A stretch of DNA of 64,000 bases from Gracilibacillus orientalis (GCF_900114645.1 NZ_FOTR01000003.1:62001-126000); one strand, 5' to 3'; counted from the stretch's first letter, positions 37,836-48,506 are shown. Notes: generated from the sequence alone by a model not told the origin. Numbers and translations: made by a program.

Positions 37836-38329
37836 GGTGTCACCATGATTCGTTTGTCATCATCGTCACCTTCATCAAAAATAATACCATCATGCTTATA
37901 TTTCTTCAGGATGAAGTGAGTCGTAGTGGAGAGTACAGTATCTAATGTAGATAACTTATCCGATACAAAACGACTAACTTCCATCATCGTTTTCCCTTCC
38001 ACAGAAACGCTTAAATCATAAGCTCCTGACATTAAATAGACTGCCTTCACTTCCGGGAAACGATAAATTCTGGAAGCGATTTTATCAAAGCCAACACCTC
38101 GCACCGGTGTTACCTTTACATCTATTAAAGCTGCTACTCCTTCATACTCATAGACATTAGACCAATCTACAAGTGTAGAATAACCAAGAATAGCGTGCTC
38201 CTTTTCTAATTTTTTTATCATTTCATCCACTTCAGCAGAAGATACATCTAACATTTTACTAATGGTATCATTATCCATCCGACCGTTTTTTTCTAATAAT
38301 TTCAATAATTCAATCTCTTTTTGTTCCAA
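37832..38329 (-). CDS. alaR: Lrp/AsnC-type regulator AlaR
   Basis: A 165-residue Lrp-family regulator: helix-turn-helix in residues 10-45 (LLEKNGRMDNDTISKML), then a RAM/AsnC ligand domain (AALIDVKVTPVRGVGFDKIA, VYLMSGAYDLSV). It closely follows the sequence pattern of B. subtilis AlaR, including the C-terminal TTTHFILKKYKHDG and GDDDDKRI. I choose a TTG start at 38329 because GAAGGTG is six bases upstream; the longer frame adds 14 unsupported residues. It likely controls its own operon. Confidence 0.85.
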   Translation of the reverse strand: MEQKEIELLKLLEKNGRMDNDTISKMLDVSSAEVDEMIKKLEKEHAILGYSTLVDWSNVYEYEGVAALIDVKVTPVRGVGFDKIASRIYRFPEVKAVYLMSGAYDLSVSVEGKTMMEVSRFVSDKLSTLDTVLSTTTHFILKKYKHDGIIFDEGDDDDKRIMVTP

Positions 38330-38463
38330 TCCATTCACCTTCTTTAGATGTTGTGTATACACTATATACAACTTGTTATTTATTCTTACTAATATTTAAT
38401 AATACTACAATTAATCCCAAATATAAACCATCACAAAAGGAAAACTTCGAATCCGAGGAAGGA

Positions 38464-39186
38464 ATGTATGAAATGAGTAGCTATCATGAACTTATAACAC
38501 AACTCGGTATAGACTATACACATCCAGGAGGAAAAGCAGCAACGCAAAAATGGGTAAAACAAATACCTGAAAATTTGGAGAACGTATTAGAAGTAGGCTG
38601 TGGAACCGGTGAAACTCTCCGAAACTTACGACATCAAACAGCTGCATTTTTGTACGGTATCGACAGCTCAGCCGAAATGGTATCAAAAGCCAAAGCCAAA
38701 ACTAGTCACCTTCACCATATTGAAGTCATGCAGCAAAATATAGAAGATCTGTTATTTACACATCAATTCTTCGACCTGATAATTTCTGAATCTGTGTTGG
38801 CTTTTACACCTATCGATAATTGCCTCCCGAAACTTACGAACTTACTTAAACCGAATGGACAAATCATACTATTAGAAATGGCAAAATCCCAGACTTTACC
38901 CCATATAGCTGAAGAAAAAATGAAAATATTTTATCAATTTCCTCAATTATTATCAAAAGAAGACTGGTTGAAGCAGTTATTAGACAATGGATATGAAACC
39001 GTCTATATAGAAAAAGTCGAGAAAGAGACAAAAACGCCGGTCACACTTCCTCAACATCTATCCATTGATATGTTGCAGACATTAAATCAACATTACCAGT
39101 TCAATACTGAATATGCTCATGACCTTCATACTTATTTATTCATAGCTAAAAAGCGAGGAGATACCCATGACCATACACGCAACTGA
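38464..39186 (+). CDS. class I SAM-dependent methyltransferase
   Basis: A 240-residue protein with the SAM-binding motif LEVGCGTGETLRNL, the acidic motif II in LYGIDSSAEM, and FDLIISESVLAFTPI further on. The substrate is unknown. I start at 38464 (GAGG five bases before), though ATG at 38473 is also possible; the upstream frame extends through the alaR promoter region and is unlikely to be coding. It overlaps the following metalloprotease gene by 20 bases, so the two are translationally linked. Confidence 0.75.
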   Translation: MYEMSSYHELITQLGIDYTHPGGKAATQKWVKQIPENLENVLEVGCGTGETLRNLRHQTAAFLYGIDSSAEMVSKAKAKTSHLHHIEVMQQNIEDLLFTHQFFDLIISESVLAFTPIDNCLPKLTNLLKPNGQIILLEMAKSQTLPHIAEEKMKIFYQFPQLLSKEDWLKQLLDNGYETVYIEKVEKETKTPVTLPQHLSIDMLQTLNQHYQFNTEYAHDLHTYLFIAKKRGDTHDHTRN

Positions 39187-39997
39187 TAAGTGGATGAAGA
39201 GATTTACGGATAAAAAAGGGGTCAAAGACCAAGAAGATCAGAATCTTTTACATCAATCCGTTATTTGCGAACCATTAACAAAGTATTTTAAAGAACTCCC
39301 ACCAGAAGCAATTCAGGAACACCTATTACGCCATGGTTTATTTTCATCCAATCTAAAGAAAGAAGATGCTCAAAAATGGTTACAACAAAACTATTTATCT
39401 AAAGTGAACATCCTCTATAAAAAATGCAAAAACGCATGGAACGGACCTGAGCCTGATATATTTATTTTTCCCTCTAATGAAGAAATCAGGGAACTGAAAG
39501 AATGGTACAACAGTAATGCAGGCTTAAGCTACCCTGACAAGCTGTTCTTATTCTTACAAAAGAATGCCGAAAATCGAGAAATAGTTGCTTTATTTCTTCA
39601 TGAATACAGTCATATTTGTAGGCTAAATCTTTTTCCGAAGAAAGAAATGGAGTATACATTACTAGACGCTGTCATATTAGAAGGCATTGCTGAATGGATC
39701 GTACGAAAAAAAGTGGGAGCAGCTTATGGAAACAAAAGAATAGAAATGGTAACAGATGAATTATTAGAAGATTTATGGAAAAAATGGATTGAACCTCTTC
39801 AACAATTGACAAGAGATCATCCTAAACACAACATGATTATGTACGGATTACATGGTGTTCCTAGAAATATCGGTTATATTATCGGTTACAACATTATTCA
39901 ACGGTATATGACAAAACAAAATGGCTCCATAACCACATTATTGCACACCCCAAATCATCAAATATTGGCAGAGGTGGATTCTCTAACAGAAAAATAA
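39167..39997 (+). CDS. YjaZ-like DUF2268 zinc metalloprotease
   Basis: A 276-residue protein with the zinc motif HEYSHICR (about residue 145) and a downstream acidic ligand in LEGIAEWIVRKKVG, the DUF2268 pattern of B. subtilis YjaZ. No signal peptide or membrane segment is visible. It begins inside the methyltransferase gene with GAGGAG before its ATG. The substrate is unknown. The 106 bases that follow hold the ribosome-binding site of the next gene only. Confidence 0.75.
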   Translation: MTIHATDKWMKRFTDKKGVKDQEDQNLLHQSVICEPLTKYFKELPPEAIQEHLLRHGLFSSNLKKEDAQKWLQQNYLSKVNILYKKCKNAWNGPEPDIFIFPSNEEIRELKEWYNSNAGLSYPDKLFLFLQKNAENREIVALFLHEYSHICRLNLFPKKEMEYTLLDAVILEGIAEWIVRKKVGAAYGNKRIEMVTDELLEDLWKKWIEPLQQLTRDHPKHNMIMYGLHGVPRNIGYIIGYNIIQRYMTKQNGSITTLLHTPNHQILAEVDSLTEK

Positions 39998-40103
39998 TTA
40001 GTGCAAATGCCGAAGAACAGGTGACCACAACTTTTTTCCTTTCTCACATAATCTATTAGTAGTTATTCCATGAACTGCTTGATATGGAGAAAGGAGGTTC
40101 ATA

Positions 40104-40352
40104 ATGTCACATTATGATTTCTGCTGTCAAAATGTAGGTCGTCCCGTAAAAATTGTTACACACGACGGGGCAGTCCATAGAGGTGTTATTAGAGGAGTCA
40201 ATCGTTCTAAAGTTTTTATAGATCCACTTGATGCACAACGAGGAATTGGAGGATATGGCTATGGCTTTTTCGGATATGGAAGAGGCCTAGGCCTTGGTGT
40301 TGCTCTCGGCGCTATCGCAACAATTGCTTTTCTACCATTTTTCTTTTGGTAA
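40104..40352 (+). CDS. small Gly-rich protein with Sm-like N-terminus
   Basis: An 82-residue protein, of unknown function. The first half (VGRPVKIVTHDGAVHRGVIR) looks like a small beta-barrel (Sm/KOW-like); the second half is a Gly/Tyr-rich patch (GGYGYGFFGYGRGLGLG) ending in a hydrophobic stretch that could insert in the membrane. It has a perfect AAAGGAGG. Its two adjacent Cys near the N-terminus (FCCQ) may be modified. I cannot name a family. Confidence 0.6.
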   Translation: MSHYDFCCQNVGRPVKIVTHDGAVHRGVIRGVNRSKVFIDPLDAQRGIGGYGYGFFGYGRGLGLGVALGAIATIAFLPFFFW

Positions 40353-40442
40353 TGATTAGAAATTGCTATACAAAGTACTAGCCAACGAAAGTGTCTTACA
40401 AGAAAGTCTGTCTATCTAACACTGTTAATTATAAAACTGGCA

Positions 40443-40490
40443 TAAGAAATCTAAGGCATACGTCAAATGGGCGAAAGCCTTGGATTTCTA
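40443..40490 (-). terminator. terminator of treR, related to the hairpin repeat
   Basis: Stem AAATCtAAGGC with GCCTTgGATTT; the minus strand ends GCCTTAGATTTCTTA, the same tail as the hairpins at 34396 and 46681. The loop has diverged. Confidence 0.55.
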
Positions 40491-40511
40491 TAGTTGCATG
40501 AGACAAGTTCT

Positions 40512-41225
40512 TTAATGATTTCGTCTTGCAAAGTCGACAAACCGAAATTTATCTGGACGGTGCCTTGATTCAGTATATTGAAACAGGCTAGCATCATCTA
40601 AATAGACATAATTTTTGATGACTACAACATTGTGAAATCCATCTAAATCTAATAAATTCCGATCCTCTTCTGTTGGCTCTTCCACAACAATTTCTTTCTT
40701 TGCAAAACTGATGATCAGATCTAATTCATCTTCAAGATAGGCATATATCGATTTTTTCGCAATATCTTTTGAGATATATGGAACATATTTGTCAACCAAA
40801 TAATCTTTATCTAATATAATACTTTGCCCAGAGAATTCTCGGGAACGAATCACTTCCCATACCTGGTTCTTCCCTTTCAATTTTAATTGATCTTTGACAT
40901 AATGTGCAGGTTTAATAAGCTGACAACGATGTACCGTAGTCACCGGTTTTTCCCCCATTTTATCCGCTAACTCTTTAAAGCTGACAAGCCCTGAAACAGG
41001 GAAATCAAATTTACTACGATCAATTACCATCGAACCTTTTCCTCTAATTTTTTGTATATAGCCATTTTGTGCTAACAGGTTCAATGCTTTTCTTATTGTT
41101 TCTCTGGACGTTTCGTATTTATCTGTCAGTTCGTTCTCAGATGGCAAAAACTGATTGGCTTTAAATTTCCCCTGTTCGATTTGTTGAACCATTTCCTGAT
41201 AAATTACTAAATACTTATTTCTCAT
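40512..41225 (-). CDS. treR: TreR, trehalose operon repressor (GntR/HutC type)
   Basis: A 237-residue regulator: winged helix (residues 1-70, ELTDKYETSRETIRKALNLL) and a UTRA effector domain (FDFPVSGLVSFKELADKMGE onward). In B. subtilis TreR binds trehalose 6-phosphate and leaves its operator. Two matching palindromes lie at the treP promoter. It is the last gene of treP-treA-treR, 19 bases after treA. Confidence 0.92.
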   Translation of the reverse strand: MRNKYLVIYQEMVQQIEQGKFKANQFLPSENELTDKYETSRETIRKALNLLAQNGYIQKIRGKGSMVIDRSKFDFPVSGLVSFKELADKMGEKPVTTVHRCQLIKPAHYVKDQLKLKGKNQVWEVIRSREFSGQSIILDKDYLVDKYVPYISKDIAKKSIYAYLEDELDLIISFAKKEIVVEEPTEEDRNLLDLDGFHNVVVIKNYVYLDDASLFQYTESRHRPDKFRFVDFARRNH

Positions 41226-41244
41226 TCCATCTTATCCCCATTTA

Positions 41245-42918
41245 TTACTTAATATAGTAGACAAATGATTCATAAGGACGCAGTGTGATATGCTCCAATT
41301 GAGTAGGCGGATGCTGGTAATTAGAAAGAATAACTTCTCCACCTTCAAATTGCTCTTTCACTTCTTCCGGTAATTCTAATGTCACTTCGTCACCATAAAA
41401 ATTGTTTACTACTAGCATGCTTTCTTGATCATTTTCTCGTACATAAGAAAAAATGGCAAGATCCTCCGGTAAAATCAGCTGATAACTTCCATCTGTTATG
41501 ACCTGATACTCTTTTCTCATTTGGATTAATATTTGATAATGATAAAAAATAGATGTTGCATCCGCTATAGCTTGTTCAGCATTAATCGTCGTAAAATTAT
41601 CTGGCACACCTATCCATGGTGTCCCTTCTGTAAAACCGGCATTTTTCCCATCATTCCATTGTACTGGTGTCCGGGAATTATCACGTGATTTTTCTTTTAG
41701 AATCGCAATAATGTCTTCTTCTGACACACCTTCGTCTTTTTTCATGTGATACATATTAATCGATTCTACATCACGATATTGTTCGATGTTATTAAATCCG
41801 GGATTTGTCATACCTAACTCTTCACCTTGATAGATATAGGGTGTCCCTTTCATCAAATGAATAGTTGTTGCTAACATTTTCGCAGATTCATTGTGATAGT
41901 GTTGATCATCACCGAATCGGGACACAACTCTTGGCTGATCATGATTACACCAGAACAATGCATTCCAACCTCCACCTTGTTGCATTCCTACTTGCCATTT
42001 GGAGAGGATTTGTTTTAACTCTAAGAAATCAAACGGTGCTTTTGTCCATTTTTCACCATCGGGATAATCGACTTTTAAATGATGGAAATAGAAAGTCATA
42101 TCTAACTCTTCGCTTTTTGGGTTGGAATATTGAATACAATTATCCATTGTTGTGGAAGACATTTCCCCTACAGTCATCGTTTCGCGATTCGTAAAAACCT
42201 GTTGATTCATTTCATGTAAAAACTCATGTACTCTTGGTCCATCCGTATAAAACTTTCTCCCGTCTCCTGGAGGCACACTGCCATCATCATTAGGAAAACG
42301 CTGGTCTTTTGAAATCAAATTGATAACATCTAAACGAAATCCGTCTATCCCTTTATCCAGCCAAAAATTCATCATTTGATACACATCGTCCCGTACTACT
42401 TCCTTTTCCCAATTTAAGTCCGCTTGTGTGACATCAAATAGATGCAAATAATACTCACCAGTTCTTTCATCAAATTCCCAGGCAGAACCTCCGAACTTTG
42501 ATTGCCAATTGGATGGCGGAGTATCGTCTTCTTTCCAAATATAGTAATCTCGATATGGATTATCTTTTGAACTCCTTGCTTCTTTGAACCATTGATGGTC
42601 TGTAGAAGTATGGTTCACCACAAGATCCATGATAATTTTCATTTCTCGATAGTGTGCTTCATCTAATAATTTTTCAAAGTCTTCCATCGTGCCATATTCA
42701 GGGTGAATGGAATAGTAATCAGATATATCGTACCCATTATCTTTTTGGGGTGATGCGTAAATAGGTGTCAGCCAGATAACATCGATTCCTAATTTTTTCA
42801 GGTAATCTAATTTTTCCATAATACCCTGGATATCCCCAACACCATTTCCTGTCGTATCATTAAAGCTTTTCGGATATATTTGGTAGACAACAGATTTTTG
42901 CCACCATTTCTCGTCCAT
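41245..42918 (-). CDS. treA: trehalose-6-phosphate hydrolase (GH13)
   Basis: A 557-residue cytoplasmic GH13 enzyme that splits trehalose 6-phosphate into glucose and glucose 6-phosphate. Marks: WWQKSVVYQIYPKSFNDT, DLVVNHTSTDH, the nucleophile Asp in GIDGFRLDVINLI, acid/base Glu in MTVGEMSST and transition-state Asp in WCNHDQPR. The context between treP and treR fixes the substrate. SD AGGAGGG well placed. A decayed repeat lies between it and treP. Confidence 0.95.
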   Translation of the reverse strand: MDEKWWQKSVVYQIYPKSFNDTTGNGVGDIQGIMEKLDYLKKLGIDVIWLTPIYASPQKDNGYDISDYYSIHPEYGTMEDFEKLLDEAHYREMKIIMDLVVNHTSTDHQWFKEARSSKDNPYRDYYIWKEDDTPPSNWQSKFGGSAWEFDERTGEYYLHLFDVTQADLNWEKEVVRDDVYQMMNFWLDKGIDGFRLDVINLISKDQRFPNDDGSVPPGDGRKFYTDGPRVHEFLHEMNQQVFTNRETMTVGEMSSTTMDNCIQYSNPKSEELDMTFYFHHLKVDYPDGEKWTKAPFDFLELKQILSKWQVGMQQGGGWNALFWCNHDQPRVVSRFGDDQHYHNESAKMLATTIHLMKGTPYIYQGEELGMTNPGFNNIEQYRDVESINMYHMKKDEGVSEEDIIAILKEKSRDNSRTPVQWNDGKNAGFTEGTPWIGVPDNFTTINAEQAIADATSIFYHYQILIQMRKEYQVITDGSYQLILPEDLAIFSYVRENDQESMLVVNNFYGDEVTLELPEEVKEQFEGGEVILSNYQHPPTQLEHITLRPYESFVYYIK

Positions 42919-43050
42919 ATATTACACCCTCCTGTTGATCTGTGTTGAATATTTAGAATACTTGCATTCCGCTTTTTAACAATTTATAAAAAAGGCCAAT
43001 TCTAATTCGAACCAGAGAAAATACTGTGAACCAGTGATAATTCTTTTGAT

Positions 43051-43183
43051 GTTACTTTCTTCCATTCTTCTGAAGTTAAGTGTTAATTCGTCGCTACGGT
43101 AATATACTCCCTTTCACCCAAGCGCAGTATTCTGCCAAAGCGTATGACAAGACTCATCAAAATTCAGAATGGAAGAAAGTAAA
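43051..43183. repeat. MITE-like element with terminal inverted repeats, between treP and treA
   Basis: 18-bp terminal inverted repeats: GTTACTTTCTTCCATTCT (43051-43068) and AGAATGGAAGAAAGTAAA (43166-43183), 17 of 18 matching. Inside, CGTCGCTACGGTAATATACT and AAGCGCAGTATTCTGCCAAA correspond to the two ends of repeat family A, so this is an internally deleted copy. At 133 bp it sits in the treP-treA intergenic space. Confidence 0.65.
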
Positions 43184-43204
43184 GTTATTTCTCGGTTTAT
43201 GTTT

Positions 43205-44647
43205 TTATGGCCTTGGTTTTCCTAGACGTTCGTATGCGTCTTTACCCATTTTTGTTCTTGCTAATATAACTGTTAAGATAAATGGGACTACAATCGCTAT
43301 CAACATGGCTACGGTAAACATGAGCATATGTGGAATTTGAATAGATAAAATCCCAGGTATACCGCCTACACCGATCGAATTTGCCATAACGCCGGATCCA
43401 ACTGAGACTACTGCCGCTATCGCAGAGCCTGTCATACCTGCAATAAATGGGAATAGATAACGTAAATTAATACCAAATAATGCTGGTTCCGTTACACCTA
43501 AATAACAGGAAATTGCCGCTGGAACAGATACTTGTTGTTCTTTCTTGTCTTTTCGATTTAGGTAAATCATCGCAACAACCGCAGAACCTTGAGCAATGTT
43601 AGATAATGCAATCATAGGCCAGAGATTTGTTCCATCAAATTCACTCATAAGCTGGAGGTCAATCGCATTCGTCATATGGTGTAAACCAGTGATAACTAAA
43701 GGTGCATATGCAAAACCAAATACAGCTGCAAATAACCAGCCAAATGCAGAAGTTAAACCATCATACACAATAGTGGAAATCCAAGAACCAATTTCCCAGC
43801 CGATTGGGCCTAATACAACATGAGCCACTAAAACAGCAGGAATTAGGGCAAAAAACGGTACAAAAATCATGGAAACTACTTGCGGAATTACTTTACGTAA
43901 CCAAATCTCTAAATATGCCAATACGAAACCAGCCAAAATCGCCGGAATAACTTGTGCCTGATAACCAATCATATCAATTTGCGCAAAACCGAAGTCCCAT
44001 ACCGGAATATCTTCAGCACCCGGTACTCCATACGCATTAAGCAGTTGCGGAGAAACTAATGTAATACCTAATATAATACCTAATACTTGTGTTGTGCCCA
44101 TCTTACGTGAAATAGACCAAGTAATCGCAACAGGTAAGAAGTGGAATATCGCTTCAGCTATTAACCAAAGGAAATCATATAACCCTTGCCAAAACTGAGA
44201 CGATTCCGCTAAAGTCATCGTCCCATTACTCACCATATCAATTTCGCCGATAACATTACGAAAACCTAAAATAAGACCACCAACAACTAAAGCAGGGATA
44301 ATCGGCGTAAAGATATCAGCTAAATGTGCTACTAAACGTTGGACAATATTCATATTTTGCTTGCCTGCTTCTTTTGCATCTTCTTTGGAAGTATCTCCTA
44401 CTCCCGCTATTTTGGTAAATTCATTATAAAAAGAAGCTACGTCATTTCCAACAATGACTTGAAATTGACCTGCTTGTGTGAATGTTCCTTTGACTATATT
44501 AATATCTTCAATTGCAGCAACATCCGCTTTGTTCTGGTCATTTAATACGAATCTCATTCTTGTTGCACAGTGTGTAACAACTGAGATATTTTCACTACCG
44601 CCAACTTTATCCAACAATTCTTTTGCAGGATCGGTAAACTTACTCAA
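43205..44647 (-). CDS. treP: trehalose-specific PTS enzyme IIBC
   Basis: A 480-residue PTS permease. The N-terminal IIB domain has the phosphorylatable Cys in SVVTHCATRMRF (about residue 27); the IIC domain from about residue 100 has ten hydrophobic segments with IFTPIIPALVVGGLILGFRN and TGLHHMTNAIDLQL. No IIA domain is fused, so a glucose-type IIA is borrowed, as in B. subtilis TreP. The start is TTG with GGAGGA upstream. First gene of the tre operon. Confidence 0.94.
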   Translation of the reverse strand: MSKFTDPAKELLDKVGGSENISVVTHCATRMRFVLNDQNKADVAAIEDINIVKGTFTQAGQFQVIVGNDVASFYNEFTKIAGVGDTSKEDAKEAGKQNMNIVQRLVAHLADIFTPIIPALVVGGLILGFRNVIGEIDMVSNGTMTLAESSQFWQGLYDFLWLIAEAIFHFLPVAITWSISRKMGTTQVLGIILGITLVSPQLLNAYGVPGAEDIPVWDFGFAQIDMIGYQAQVIPAILAGFVLAYLEIWLRKVIPQVVSMIFVPFFALIPAVLVAHVVLGPIGWEIGSWISTIVYDGLTSAFGWLFAAVFGFAYAPLVITGLHHMTNAIDLQLMSEFDGTNLWPMIALSNIAQGSAVVAMIYLNRKDKKEQQVSVPAAISCYLGVTEPALFGINLRYLFPFIAGMTGSAIAAVVSVGSGVMANSIGVGGIPGILSIQIPHMLMFTVAMLIAIVVPFILTVILARTKMGKDAYERLGKPRP

Positions 44648-44674
44648 TTCATTTCCTCCTCGATGAACAGCATT

Positions 44675-44730
44675 CTTGTATATACAAGTGGTTACGTTTT
44701 CATATTAACCTGTATATACATGTATGTCAA
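44675..44730 (-). promoter_or_regulatory. tre operon promoter with TreR operators and cre
   Basis: -35 TTGACA (44725-44730), 17-base spacer, -10 TAATAT (44702-44707). A TreR-type palindrome lies in the spacer (CCTGTATATACATG, 44709-44722), and a perfect one (CTTGTATATACAAG, 44675-44688) is just downstream of the start site. Between them ATGAAAACGTAACCA (44689-44703, minus strand) is a full-consensus cre. Confidence 0.85.
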
Positions 44731-44814
44731 CATAAAATATACCTTTTAAAATACGAAATCCTATTTAACTAAAAAAAGAAAGCAAAGGTCGAAATGACCT
44801 TTGCTTTTCCTAAT

Positions 44815-45162
44815 TTATCCTTCCAATACATCTTTATCCACGTAACCGTCATTATCCATAATAATTTTCAATGCTTCCGGGTAATCATTTTCCTCTACTT
44901 CGCATTCTACCGTATGTTCCCTAGACGTATTATCGACCGTTTCACCATTATCTGTCCTTGTAAATGCAGCTACAAAGCCACCACCTGTACCCATCCCTGA
45001 AGTATTATTACCTGAGTATGCTAATGGGGTTAATAATAATGTTTGAGCTGCGTCTGGCAAATGATCAATTCTAATATCATTTGTTTTCAGTTTATTTAGC
45101 TCCGCTTTCACTGTTTCAGCATCATCTTCCGTCTTGAAAAACGCTTGAATAGCTTTATACAT
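44815..45162 (-). CDS. hypothetical stress-type small protein
   Basis: A roughly 115-residue soluble acidic protein (YKAIQAFFKTEDDAETVKAE, then a Gly-rich GMGTGGGFVAAF, then EVEENDYPEALKIIMDND). The alternation suggests a ferredoxin-like fold resembling YflT/general-stress proteins, but I cannot name the family. Four consecutive ATG codons precede YKAIQ; AAAGGA spacing favours the last one at 45162, with 45165 also possible. Confidence 0.5.
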   Translation of the reverse strand: MYKAIQAFFKTEDDAETVKAELNKLKTNDIRIDHLPDAAQTLLLTPLAYSGNNTSGMGTGGGFVAAFTRTDNGETVDNTSREHTVECEVEENDYPEALKIIMDNDGYVDKDVLEG

Positions 45163-45303
45163 CATCATCATCCTTTCCATTTTAATATAGTGTTGATTTT
45201 AATGTACCCGTTTCTAGCAATATTAAACTTCTGTAAATTATCAGTACATATGTGTGTTTCTTTGTCGGTTCTAGTAAAATAAAAGAAAAGGATGGGTGAA
45301 ATT

Positions 45304-46581
45304 ATGAAAAAGTTTACGAAACAAGAAAATAGTTGGATGTTCTACGATTGGGGAAGCTCGGCATTTTCGGTCATTATCACCACGGCTATTTTTCCTATTT
45401 ATTATAAAGCACAAGCCACCACTGCTGGTATTTCAGGAGCAAATTCTACTGCATACCTCGGTTACACCATTGCTATTTTCACCTTTATTTTGGCTATGCT
45501 TGGACCGATCTTAGGAACACTAGCAGACTACGAGGGATTAAAAAAGAAATTCTTTTTAAGCTTTATGGGGATGGGTGTTTTTTCCACTTTTGCTCTTATT
45601 TTTGTACCGGAAGGTCAATGGTTACTCTTACTGATTTTCTTTACGCTAGCATCACTCGGATCTACCGGGGCTAATGTTTTTTATGATGGTTTCCTAGTAG
45701 ATGTCACCGATGATAAACGAATGAACCAAGTATCTGCCCGTGGATTTGGACTTGGGTATATCGGTAGTGCCATTCCTTTTGTGATAAGCATTGCCATTAT
45801 ATTATTAGCTCAACAGGGTATGCTACCGATTAGTAGCACCACAGCGAGTAAAATAGCGTTCTTGATTACTTGTATATGGTGGATAATATTTGCTGTACCT
45901 ATGATTAAAAATGTAAAGCAAAAGCATTTTATCAAACGCGATTCTCAACCGGTTCGTCAAAGTTTCAAGAGGTTGTTTCAAACCTTCAAACATGTGAAGG
46001 AATATAAATACTTAACTATTTTTTTAATCGCTTATTTTTTCTATATAGATGGTGTTGGTACGATTATTTCAATGTCCACAGCTTACGGAACAGACGTCGG
46101 TCTTAGTTCCACTGTATTACTAGTGGTTTTATTGGTCACACAAGTCGTTGCTGCCCCCTTTTCTATTATCTATGGTAAATTAGCCAATCGTTTCTCTGCT
46201 AAAAGCATGTTATATGTTGGTATTTTCATTTATATCATTGTTTGTATTTATGGATATTTTCTAGAAACCGCTATTGATTTTTGGATTCTCGCCATGCTTG
46301 TTGCTTCTTCACAGGGTGGAATTCAAGCATTAAGTCGGTCCTATTTCGCCAAACTAGTTCCTAAAAATAACGCGAACGAATTTTTTGGTTTCTATAATAT
46401 ATTCGGTAAATTTGCCTCAATAACCGGTCCACTGCTTTTAGGTGCAACTGCGCAAATTACCGGTCGATCGAACGCAGGCATTTTAAGTCTTATTATCTTA
46501 TTTGTCATTGGTATGATTATTCTTTATTTTGTTCCTTCCGACAAAAAATTGGCGACGCTAACACAACCTATCTCAAAATGA
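45304..46581 (+). CDS. MFS transporter, UMF1 (Atg22-like) family
   Basis: A 425-residue, 12-helix major facilitator. The start NSWMFYDWGSSAFSVIITTA and GPILGTLADYEGLKKKFF are typical of the UMF1/Atg22 group, to which yeast vacuolar amino-acid effluxers belong; bacterial members are poorly characterised. A second half begins about residue 235 with IDGVGTIISMSTAYGTDVG and QGGIQALSRSYFAKLVP. I start at 45304 because GGGTG lies upstream; an ATG four codons earlier overlaps it. Monocistronic. Confidence 0.85.
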   Translation: MKKFTKQENSWMFYDWGSSAFSVIITTAIFPIYYKAQATTAGISGANSTAYLGYTIAIFTFILAMLGPILGTLADYEGLKKKFFLSFMGMGVFSTFALIFVPEGQWLLLLIFFTLASLGSTGANVFYDGFLVDVTDDKRMNQVSARGFGLGYIGSAIPFVISIAIILLAQQGMLPISSTTASKIAFLITCIWWIIFAVPMIKNVKQKHFIKRDSQPVRQSFKRLFQTFKHVKEYKYLTIFLIAYFFYIDGVGTIISMSTAYGTDVGLSSTVLLVVLLVTQVVAAPFSIIYGKLANRFSAKSMLYVGIFIYIIVCIYGYFLETAIDFWILAMLVASSQGGIQALSRSYFAKLVPKNNANEFFGFYNIFGKFASITGPLLLGATAQITGRSNAGILSLIILFVIGMIILYFVPSDKKLATLTQPISK

Positions 46582-46674
46582 TATCAATTACATCTCACCT
46601 GAGCATTGTTTAGACCGAATTGATATAATACACTTTAAATTAATGAGTTATTTTCAAAATAATTAGATAAAGAA

Positions 46675-46891
46675 AAACTTGGCTTATCGCCAAGTACTGG
46701 CGAAAGCCTTAGTTTTCTTATACTATCAACATTTAAATTTTATGCTGTATGATAGTACAACATAAAACAGGTAGAACAAAAATTGGTGTCACGCTTATGC
46801 TTAAACTATATAAAGCTAAAACTTCTATCAGTGGGGGCGATCCCCCGTTGATGGTTAGTGAAAGTTATCAGGGTGCTAGCGTCCGTGATAA
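46675..46891 (+). repeat. repeat family C, long copy, and structured gdhA leader
   Basis: Starts with the hairpin GGCTTATCGCCAAGTACTGG (46681-46708) and tail TTAGTTTTCTTA, the likely terminator of the MFS gene, and ends with two strong hairpins, 46827-46852 (GGGGGCGATCCCCC core) and 46865-46891 (TTATCA...TGATAA). Shorter copies are at 34349-34424 and 49854-49890. A 71-codon frame inside (46749-46964) overlaps gdhA and is not convincing. It occupies most of the 340-base space before gdhA. Confidence 0.5.
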
Positions 46892-46920
46892 AAACAAAAA
46901 CGTAAGGAGAGAACAAATAA

Positions 46921-48285
<1,365 letters not shown>

Positions 48286-48323
48286 TTATTCTTAATTGAT
48301 ATAAATAGGTTTTAGCACAATAA

Positions 48324-48368
48324 GCATACACTCGTTCCTTTCAAAAATGGAACGAGTGTATGCTTTTT
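48324..48368 (+). terminator. terminator of gdhA
   Basis: Perfect 15-bp stem (48324-48338 with 48349-48363) with a ten-base loop, followed by TTTTTA. Confidence 0.95.
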
Positions 48369-48506
48369 ATTTTGCAAGCCATTAGATATTCAAAAACTTT
48401 AGGAGACTATAAAATGACTAATAATAAAAATTAAGGAGATAATACAACATAAATTAAATTTTTACCAGGAGGTGGAACCCTTGCATATTATTTTGCGAGG
48501 GATGTT

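Noticed and set aside
48420-48506. Possible metal riboswitch before the CNNM/CorC gene
   Set aside because: The leader is short and lacks the conserved M-box or yybP-ykoY elements.
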